In this document: positions 56,209 through 64,000 of the stretch, one piece after another
How positions within the stretch are numbered: the stretch's first letter is position 1
Layout of the letters: every line of letters starts with the position of its first letter
NCBI RefSeq assembly: GCF_026914185.1
Contig: NC_070573.1
Location: forward strand, 3,713,501 to 3,777,500
Direction: 5' to 3'
Length of the DNA: 64,000 nt
Origin: Puccinia triticina
Lineage: Eukaryota > Basidiomycota > Pucciniomycetes > Pucciniales > Pucciniaceae
The notes under the pieces: model-generated
Seen by the model: the letters and a program-made list of their open reading frames with translations, nothing else
Told to the model about the DNA's origin: nothing
Database searches by the model: none
Made by a program: the position numbers and the translations under genes

Positions 56209-56702
56209 CACCAGGAAAAAAAGTAGTCACTTGATGGCAAGTGACATGATGCAGATTTTTTCTCAGCTCCAACACTGCTCCAATACTGCTCCTCTTTACC
56301 AGCACATCTAGGGCTCACATGACAGGTGTCAGGATCAAATCACTCAATGTGATAAAATCAGCTGCGCCAGGACTAGTACAAAGCTGAGCATCACCTGGGC
56401 AAGGACTTGTCAAAAGGCTTTATTCAAATTCTGAGAGTGAGCTGCGTGAAAAAGCTGAGTATGAGCTGAGCAAAAAAGCTGAGTTTGAGCTGGGTACCAA
56501 AGCTGAGTATCAGCTGGACAGAACTGAGAATCAGTTGGGCTCATCAAAAACTGAACAGGACCTCCTTGGTAAATTTTGGAAGTTGAGGAGATGGTTGGGA
56601 GATTGGGGTAGATAGTGAATAGATATTGGATAGATGGTGGGTAGCTAGCTGGAGCTGATGTGATGTCACATGTCATCAACTGAATATTTTATTTTCCTGG
56701 TG
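56209..56702. mobile_element. CACTA-like non-autonomous element, second copy (about 494 bp)
   Basis: Ends CACCAGGAAAA and TTTTCCTGGTG, followed by the subterminal block GTCACTTGATGGCAAGTGAC, match the element at 30739-32304. The interior has GAGCTGAGCAAAAAAGCTG-type repeats. CAA precedes it; on the right CAA lies two bases further out, so the duplication is imperfect. Confidence 0.7.
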
Positions 56703-57088
56703 TGCAAGTCCTGGCAAGCGTCACTAGCACCTCCCTTCCCCTAGGAAGAGGCAAGCCACGTGTAGTCTAGGGGACTGGCACACAGGCATTTGTGGGTGCC
56801 TCAACAGCTGTAGCTACAGCAACAGAGACGCCAGGCCTACGTGGCACGTGGCTGTGCTACCGGCCCAAGGACGGTCCCAATGGGACGAGGTTGGCGCAGA
56901 AGACATAAATAGAAGGTACCTCACAGGCCCTTCTTGTCTCTCCAGCTCCATCCTCTCCCATCAAACCTGAGCATCCAATTGTTTAAACTTTCCACTTTTT
57001 CCTTCTTTTTGGCAAACTCTTAAAGTGCAAATTTTTCAAAAAAGCATCCCTACAAACTCTATTGCTTTATTTAAAAACCTAAAGAACC
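56703..57088 (+). promoter_or_regulatory. Promoter-like leader before a gag-like start
   Basis: A TATA-like ATAAATAGAAGG at about 56907 is followed by pyrimidine-rich DNA with CTCTCC runs and then an A-rich leader. This resembles the promoter end of an LTR, but no LTR boundary was fixed. Confidence 0.35.
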
Positions 57089-57355
57089 ATGAACAACAGC
57101 ATCACCCAGTTAACCAAAAAATTCTGGGCAGCAGCCTCTGGCTCAGACCACAACGCCAGCAGTGCTGCTACAGCTCATGGCAGCAAGGTAAATCCAGACA
57201 AGAGAAACCCAACCCCAGACTCCCAGGAGCAGTTGGAAGACCAACGGCCAACCAATGGCCAGTCAGGCTCCCAGGATCTGGCCACAGGGAAAGGAGTGTT
57301 GAAATGTATGCTTCAAGCCGCATTTGAGTTATTGCACATGCATATGGAAGCATGA
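57089..57355 (+). pseudogene. Short gag-like N-terminus, truncated
   Basis: The frame starts MNNSITQLTKKFWAAASG and continues with a polar, Gln/Asp/Ser-rich stretch (QEQLEDQRPTNGQSGSQ) to a stop at 57355. The start resembles N-termini of retrotransposon gag proteins, but there is no capsid or zinc knuckle. It ends just before a tRNA-like sequence. The assignment is tentative. Confidence 0.3.
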
Positions 57356-57378
57356 ATATCAAGTATTCAAAAGAATTG

Positions 57379-57450
57379 TGTGTTGTGGGATTGGAAACCA
57401 AAACCTTCTACATTCATGAGAGCTGCTCTTATACCACTGAGCTAAACACA
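57379..57450 (-). tRNA. tRNA-like sequence, probably a pseudogene
   Basis: 72 nt on the minus strand begin TGTGTTTAGCTCAGTGGTA (A-box-like) and end AACACA, which pairs with TGTGTT. The D stem GCTC/GAGC is good. The B box (GGTTTCCAATCC) has an extra base and the anticodon arm does not pair well (loop region CTCATGA). It is not a normal tRNA; it may be another tRNA-derived retroelement part. Confidence 0.4.
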
Positions 57451-57499
57451 CAGTTGGTCTTACTGGTGCTACTTGTATATCTAAGTATATTAAATCCAC

Positions 57500-58930
57500 A
57501 CTTTTGTGGTTTTTTGGTTCATGGGTTTCCCCTACCCCTTTCTCAAATAGTCACAAAAGTGGCATTATAAGGGGAAACCCATCCCCAAAAGTGTGCCATT
57601 GATTTGCTAGATGTCCCCAAATTTGACTTTTCCCCCATCCCTTTTTTTCAGGCAGAAGTATGTTTGACTTTGCTGCCGTGAAAAATTCATTTTAAGTCCC
57701 CAAACATATATATGCCTTGGACTGGTCTCCCAATTCACAAACCGTGAATGTAAAGAGGCCGGCGTTATCCCCCTTGTCCTGTTGCAATTGCAAGGGGAGA
57801 GAGGGGGCAAATAGGATGCCAAATGGCAGATAAATATTTATGCAAATTAAATGCTCATCTTGCGCAAACTCGGCAGCGAGTTAAAAAAAAATTTTATGAG
57901 TTGTCTGAGCCTGTGCAACTGCCCCAGGTGAGCACAACACTTTTAACACCCGCTCGGGCCTATGCAAGTGCAAAAGGCGGAGGGGAACAATCAGCCTGCG
58001 CAAGTGCGGCAGGGGATCGAGAATCTAACTTGACCCTCTCGGGTCCCCGCAATTGCTCGGGACGGAGGGGGTTAAGGATGGGTTCAGCTCAGCCTCTGCA
58101 AGTGCCAGAGGGGAATTGGCCCGTGAGGGATATTTGCTGCACTAAGGTCCCTTCTCTTTATGCACTTCTGGCGACTTGTGCCCCCCTCAACGTCGTCACC
58201 CCCTCAGTTCTGAAACAACTAACCTGTTCTGTTTGGGTGGCATCAGACGCGAGGGGATTGTCCTGCTGAGGTTGCCCCTGGGTCTTCTGAAATTGAGGTC
58301 TTGCGCCACCTACCATGTTTCATGTTTGTGTTCGGCGTTCACCCGATTTGCTGATGTATGTAGTCTGGGCAAGGATTTTCTGACATGTCGCTATCTTTTC
58401 AACCAGCCGACGGGGGCCTCGGCAACAAACCTATTGTGTTACCCTGCGGTGACATCTTGCATTCCTCGGCATAAAGAATGCTGTCTCCAAGTGGGTGTTC
58501 CTTTTGCCCAACGCCGGAGGTTACGTTTCGCCCTCCCGTCCGCCTCCCAGCCTCTCTTGAGACCCACCCGCTCCGCCTTTCACGGCGGATTCCGCTTCAA
58601 TGCAATGGTCAATTAACCTCCGCACCAAACCTTCATGTCGCTCTGGGGATTCAATCGGGAAGGCGGTTTCATTTCAAACACGTCTCGAGTAAGATGGCAA
58701 GTGGCCTGACTACCTGAGATACAGGAAGACGCTCCGATTATGCTGAACGTGAAACACTCTCCGTATCTCGAGATTCATCACTGGCAGGCGCCTCTGCCCC
58801 CTCAAGTTGCCAGTCTCACCAAGGACTTGTACTGAGGCAAAACTCGCGCACTTTTTGCCCAATTACGTGTTTGGGTTTTGGCAAGCCCCTTTGTGGATTT
58901 TGTTGCTGGGCGGAACCGGCGAGTCGGTGT
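57500..58930. other. Unassigned stretch
   Basis: Several long open frames (57823-58269, 58176-58616, 58807-59253) lack recognisable motifs and probably reflect GC-rich composition. At 57960-58110 the motif GCAAGTGC..GGGGGT recurs, resembling a block in Helitrons A-C (CAAGTGCAACAGCGGAGGGG), so this may be part of a related repeat. Confidence 0.25.
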
Positions 58931-59828
58931 GGAACTCCGACCGGTGCTGGGCCGTCGGCAGTTACTGGAAGGGAATGTTGCGCTGTGCGCTGCCTTCGCG
59001 GTGGTCCGGGGGAGATTCTAGGATTCGAGAGATAGCGGAATTTTTGGGGGGGGGATTTTGGTTTGAGACGACGAGAGGTAGATTCCCGTCGGCGGTAGTT
59101 TGTTTGTTGAGAATCTGGGGAAAAACCGGCGAACTGGACCGGGGAACAGTGATCTTAAGAAGAGGAATCTGGAAAAGGATCGGCGCGGGGCTGAGAGGAG
59201 AAACTCAGAAGCTCCGCGAGTATATCGGTGAACAAGGATCAATAAACTTTTAGATTCGAGTTGATGAGATGATCTGACAAAGAAAATTTTTGGTTCAGAC
59301 AAAATCCCATGCCGCCCCATCGTCTGAGTTTGAACTGAACTCAGACTCCGGGGACTGCGACATGCTGCGGACAAGTCATCATACACCCGCGCGCACAAGC
59401 GCGCAACAACAACCAAGAGAAATAGGAGGAAAGAAAACAAACGCAGAAGTAAGGAAAACACAGTGATATGAGGCAGAAGGAAAGAAACTACAAGCAAAGA
59501 AAAGAAGAGGGTAAACAGAACACACAGACCAGAACAAACAGAGAGAACAACAAAAAAAACAAAACAAAAAAAAAGAAACAGTGGATAAAAACAGAGAGAT
59601 AAACCCACAGCAGGCGCTGTGTTAGGACCAAGAAAGGTGAAGAAATCTGGGGAACTGAGAGGGAGTAGGAATGAAAGGCTGATAATCTTGAAGATATTGA
59701 AGGGAAGTTGATTTATTGAAGCTTGGAAAACCAGGGAGAAGCTTGAGTCTTGATGATCTTGCGGTCACTGCGCCTGGAATAGGGAAATGATTGAAATCTA
59801 GGCGCGCCGCTGGCACCACAAGATTGAT
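58931..59828 (-). repeat. 3' LTR of the right Gypsy element
   Basis: On the minus strand it starts about 59828 (TGATCAATCTTGTGG, after the purine tract GGAGGAGATGTGG) and ends GGAGTTCCACA at 58931. Blocks match 1154-1902 in order. The 5' LTR would lie beyond the window. Confidence 0.65.
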
Positions 59829-59994
59829 CACCACATCTCCTCCACGATTGCAGTCTGTCCCTATACTGCGCGCGCTGCGCCGCGGACGAGAACAAGAGAG
59901 TTGAAAGGGAAGCAGGGATTCGATGATTGGACCTGGAGGACGGAAAGAAAATGGGGGGGGAAGAGAGGAAGAGAGAAGGAAGGAATCCGAGACC

Positions 59995-60112
59995 CTAAAG
60001 GAAAAAAAAACAAACGGCCACCACGGCGAGGCTCACAAGTGTGGCTGGAGTAGGGTTTTCGACACGTGACGGTAGTAACTACCCGGAGATGCATACCAGG
60101 AGAGGAACTTAC
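59995..60112 (-). other. Intron-like repeat at the pol stop (copy 3 of 5)
   Basis: GTAAGT at 60112-60107 overlaps the pol stop codon (TAA at 60111-60109); a pyrimidine-rich acceptor TTTCCTTTAG ends at 59995. It has the same layout as copy 1 at 959-1081. Confidence 0.45.
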
Positions 60113-63100
60113 TTCTGGTCAGGAAAGTCCTCGCGCGAATAAAACCTCTTAACCTGATCGGCCGCGAAACGCCGCTTCAATTCAGTGCCATCGAGTTCCG
60201 TCAGAACGTAAGAGCCGCCATCCACCTGTTTTACGACGCGGTAGGGCCCATTCCAGCAATGGGCGAACAATTGACCCCACTGCGTCTCCAGGGACCTATT
60301 GAAAGCAAGGACTTGATCTCCAGGCTTGAGCGGCTCACGAATTCGCGCCGAGTTCTTCTCCTCCCAGTATCGTAAGGAATCACCGCGAGCGTCCATCATC
60401 TTCCTGTAAGCAATCCCGCGCGTCTCCTCACTGCGTTCCAACTGAACGGAGCGCGCGACAAGAAGGTCCGCCGTAGTCTTCACGGCGTCCCAGTCGACAC
60501 CAAGGTAAGATTCGATCTCTAGATCCAAAGGAAGGACGGCTCGCTGGCCGAAAACTAGCTCGTAAGGGGAATAACCGGTCGTGCGTTTGGTGGAAATACG
60601 GTCGGAAAAGAGAACCAATGGCAAGTACTTGCGGCAGTTTTTCCCGCTCTCGCCAGCCAATTTAACCAGGGCAGACTTCAGGGGACCATGGCCGCGCTTG
60701 ACCATGCCTTGCCCTTCAGGGTAATAAGGCGTAGAGACTCTGTGCTGTCCCGGAAGCGCGCGCAGCATCTCTGCCAACGCGCCACCAAACTCGGATCTGC
60801 CGTCCGTTGAATACGAGCGCGCCAGCCCGTAGCGCATCGTCCAATTCTCCTGGAGGAAGGCCGCCACCGCCTCCGATGTGAGGTTATTCAGGATCTTGGC
60901 CTCCACCCAACCCAAGAAGTCATCGCGAGCCACAATGAGGTACTTTGCGCCGCTAGCCTTGAGGTGTACGGCGTCCATGGAAACGCGTCCAAAGACTGTT
61001 GACTCGCCGGAAGGGTAGCGCAGCTCCTGTGGTCGCCTAAGATCCTTCTTCTGGCAAGCTTCGCAACTCTGGCACCAACGCATGACGGATTGCTTGAGTG
61101 ATGGCCACCAGAAACGCTCGGAGACCCGACGATAGGTCTCAGCCGTGCCACAATGCCCCAGGCCTTTGTGTAGCTCTGCCAGAATTGATTCCTGTTTTGA
61201 CGGGATCGTGACAACGATTTGAGAGAGAGGACTGCCTCGCTTCATGAGACGGCCTGCTTGTAGAAAGAACCCCGCAGATCGACGCTTCAAGGCGCGAAAC
61301 TCGTCGTCGTCCGACCCTTCGGGCCTGGCCAGCGTAGCTAGGAAGATTTCCATACGGCACCAGAACCCTTCCTGGTAGCCGGAGTAGCCTGTTTTGGAGT
61401 TGATGGCAAAAGAGTAAAGCGGTTGGATTGCTGGAAAGTCCTCATCGAACTCAGAAGAAGGGGGATCCGATTCGTCCTCGCCTTGAGGGCGCCTTGAGAG
61501 ACCGTCCGGCATAGTGAAAGACTTGCCGGGCCGATGAACCACATCAAAAGAGAAGAGCTGGATGAACGCCACCCAGCGCGTCATAGGAGCGTTAGGGAGG
61601 CTCGGCGCGTTAATCATCTGGATAAGGGACTGCGCGTTGACCTGAAGCTCAAAATGCTGTCCCCACAAGGTAGTTTGCAGCTTCTTGAGGATTCTAGCGA
61701 CGCCACATAGTTCCAATTTTGACTGAGAGTAACGTGACTCAACGTCGGAAAACAATAACGACTCGTAGAGCGCGGGTCGGTCCAACCCGTTGGAATCTTC
61801 TTGAGTGAGGACCGCGCCAGCCGCGTGGAAACTAGAATCTACGGCGAGCTTGATCTTTCCCGCCTCTGGCCCGTAATCGATCTTGACCAGGACAATGTCC
61901 TTCCCGACGATCAGCTTTAGCTCCTCGAACGCATCCTCACAGTCCGGGGTCCAAACAAAATCCGCGTCCTTACGCGTCAGACGACGAAGTGGCAGGCAAA
62001 GCTGAGAGAGGGAGGGGATGAAAATCCTGACATACACGACCACGCCCAAAAACCCGCGGACCTCCGTCGCGTTAGCCGGCGTGGGCCAAGAGAGAATCTT
62101 GTTGACTTTGCTCTTCGCCATACAACGGCCTTCCTTGCAAACAACATGGCCCACTATTTCCAGGGCCGGAACGCATGCCGCCAGTTTAGTCGCAGAAACT
62201 GTAAGGCCGGACTCCTCAATACGGAAAAGAACTCACTCGAGCGTTTCGGCGTACTCCCAGATGAAACGGCGTATGGTGGGATGCCAATCCAGAACCTCGT
62301 CGTTGTAGTCAGAGACTGGGCCCTTGATGCCCCCATCATCTATGAAAATTCCCGCGTGATCCGGAATCTTGTCTTGAAGAATCCAGACCATCTGGGCCTG
62401 ATACACAGCAACAGAGTTTGTTGCGCCTTGAGGGAGTCTAGTCAGCTGGAAACGTCCGAGCGGCGTGTCAAAAGTCGTAAGAGGGCGAGAAATGGGATGC
62501 AGAGCGCGCTCGTCATAGCCACCCATAATATCCCCTAGCCCGTAGCACGCGCGTCCGGAAAATGACTCCACGAATTCTTCGGTCGCAGGGGGTACGCCCG
62601 CATCTCTGATCGTGACTTTGTTCAAGGGTTGCAGGTCATGAACGATCCGGAGCTTGCCATTACTTTTCAACACGCAGAAAACGGGGCTGGTGTAGCTCGA
62701 CGTCGACTGCTCATACAGGCCAGTCCGCACTCGCTCCCTTATGATCCGAGTGTATTCGTCCATCTTAGCCGCTGGGATGGGAATTTTCTTCTTCTGCCAG
62801 GGTTTGTGCTCGATGACCGGGATGATGTAGGGGAGGCCATAAGATTCTTTAAGAAGTCCGCACTGTGATTCATCGAAAGCTATTGCCAGACTACGCTCCG
62901 CCAGAACGTTTTTGATAAGATCCAGCTCAGCGGGACGCAGCCATCCTGGCGGCCCGAAGTTTACGTCTTGAAGGCTCTCGGCAGTGACTCGCCCACGCGG
63001 AACGAACGGGCCCGCAAGAGACCTAGGGAGTCCTCGATAAGGATCCCGCGACAAGGGTGGGCGCTGGAGCGGAGGGTTGAGTTCCTGGGGCATGGGTTGA

Positions 63101-63266
63101 TTCACCGGCCGTATCTTGCGCGCCACCGGTTTGTATTTAGCGGCAAAGACGAGGAAGTCGCCGTTTCGCCAGGAATCCGCGAGAGTTGCTTGAGCGCGCT
63201 GACTGAGGCTATGCTCCAACAAGAGTCCAGTTCGATGCTCCCTCTCGCTTTCGAACGCCGACTTTT

Positions 63267-63375
63267 CTGAGAAGGAGAAACCAAACAAAGACTTGTGGCT
63301 CACGAGTGTGGCTAAAGTAGGGCTTTCACAACGTGTAGAGATACCCTCGGAGGTGCAACTATGGGAGGAACTTAC
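63267..63375 (-). other. Intron-like repeat inside the pol frame (copy 4 of 5)
   Basis: 109 nt from GTAAGT (63375) to TCTCAG (63267). It is also open in the pol frame, so it may be translated (GELKVSSSHSCTS) or spliced; removal would shift the frame. Confidence 0.45.
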
Positions 63376-63673
63376 TTTTAGTTCTCCCAAGCACCACGAC
63401 GCACCGTATTCACCCTCCTCATTAACCCTAGCGAAGGGGTCCTTGACAAATAGTTTCACCTCATCACGGAGGATCATTAGTTTTACCTCGTCGCGGAGGC
63501 TTGGAAGTTTAGCCTCATTGCGGAGGGTCTCGAAAGACGGAATTAGATTACCCTCGTTGCGGAGGACCTCAATGGGTAGGACGAGTTTATTCTCTTTGCG
63601 GAGACGTGTTTTGGAAGGTAGTTTAGTCTTGTCTTGGAGACAAGCCAAATCGGGGCGCTGAGTTTGACCGTAA

Positions 63674-63783
63674 CTGAAAAAGGAACCAACAGGTTGCGGG
63701 TGGCTCACGAGTGTGGCGGAACGTAGAGCTTTTGACGAGAGAGTGGCATCCGGCCCGGAGGTGCATAATTGGGAGGAACTTAC
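63674..63783 (-). other. Intron-like repeat near the 5' end of pol (copy 5 of 5)
   Basis: 110 nt from GTAAGT (63783) to TTTTTCAG (63674). Upstream bases (GGGAGAACTAAAA) are the same as before copy 4, so the repeated unit includes about 13 bases of the exon side. It is also open in frame (GELKVSSSQLCTS). Bases 63829-64000 continue the same element; no boundary is visible. Confidence 0.45.
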
Positions 63784-64000
63784 TTTTAGTTCTCCCATCC
63801 TCCGCGGGGCACCTAAAATCTCCTCCACAATTGAACCAGAAAACTCGCACCCAGAAGACGCCGCCGCGCTTGAGTCGGCTCGAGAAAAACACGCAAAGCT
63901 TGCTGGCTGAGAAAATCTTGAGGCACGAGGAGTTGAAATGATTGAAAGGCTGAAACGTCCGGAAAGAGGATCAAAAGAAATGTTTTCTGAATTTGATTGA

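Larger units (their letters stand above)
60109..63828 (-). pseudogene. Gypsy pol: N-terminal region, reverse transcriptase, RNase H, integrase
   Basis: One frame runs from about 63828 to 60109, broken by a single TGA at 62235-62233. N-terminal part (63828-63260): unusual, with repeats LRNE/LRDE..KL and two intron-like repeats. Reverse transcriptase: LRIVHDLQPLN, Asp in GDIMGGYDER, and FIDDGGIKGP in place of the usual YxDD, a form known in basidiomycete Gypsy elements. After the stop come the rest of reverse transcriptase, RNase H (KLAVDSSFHAAGAVL), the HHCC finger (HKGLGHCGTAETY ... CQSCEACQK) and the DDE core. The catalytic Glu is Lys (GMVKRGHG, codon 60699-60697). The gag gene lies beyond the right edge. 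The copy at 3-956 keeps that Glu. Confidence 0.9.

Noticed and set aside
57379..57450. Functional tRNA-Met or tRNA-Ser
   Set aside because: The anticodon stem does not pair and the B box has an extra base.
58807..59608. 148-aa plus and 196-aa minus frames
   Set aside because: They overlap on opposite strands inside the LTR and encode low-complexity or hydrophobic runs.

Overview
The window looks like a piece of a repeat-rich basidiomycete genome, most probably a rust fungus (Pucciniales). This is inferred from short introns (about 50 to 125 nt, GT...AG), a PIF/Harbinger element with accompanying genes of a kind I associate with rusts, a CBS-domain protein of the Mug70 type, and wall-to-wall Gypsy, Mutator-like, Helitron and CACTA-like elements. 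I see no intact conserved housekeeping gene. Nearly everything is mobile DNA, decayed gene copies or satellite, and many insertions are nested, so relative ages can be read from who interrupts whom.

Layout. 1-1.9 kb: 3' end of a Gypsy element whose sister copy runs inward from the right edge (58.9-64 kb, opposite strand). 2-4.7 kb: a decayed PIF/Harbinger unit (SANT-like gene, coiled-coil gene, spliced transposase). 4.7-11.8 kb: AT-rich DNA with two small two-exon genes and a broken five-exon gene ending in an AT-hook. 11.8-21.8 kb: two Mutator-type (9-bp target duplication) non-autonomous elements and several Helitrons. 21.8-25.2 kb: foldback palindromes, one carrying a solo LTR. 26.3-48.8 kb: a palindrome-repeat and 173-bp-satellite domain, interrupted by a 9.6-kb Gypsy element (27756-37348), a Helitron carrying host gene fragments (38775-42401), a 0.7-kb inverted-repeat element and a second solo LTR. 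48.8-53 kb: truncated retroelements, one with a very long tRNA-Tyr-derived primer site. 52.6-53.0 kb: a hAT-like MITE. 53.4-55.9 kb: an SNF2 helicase pseudogene and a small opposite-strand gene. 56.2-57.5 kb: a second CACTA-like element, a gag-like start and a tRNA-like sequence.

The most unusual object is a 355-bp miniature retroelement at 31327-31681. Two identical 130-bp terminal repeats (TG...CA, 5-bp target duplication) each hold a tRNA-like Pol III cassette, and the 95-bp interior starts with a site complementary to the anticodon half of an initiator-type tRNA-Met. It sits inside a CACTA-like element, itself inside the reverse transcriptase gene of the 9.6-kb Gypsy element, which sits in the palindrome/satellite domain.

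A recurring theme is decay by apparent C-to-T change: single in-frame TGA codons at places where arginine would fit, catalytic Glu-to-Lys changes in both decayed integrases, and Arg-to-Cys changes in the helicase. I could run no searches, so family names rest on motifs read by eye; boundaries flanked by target duplications are the firmest statements here.
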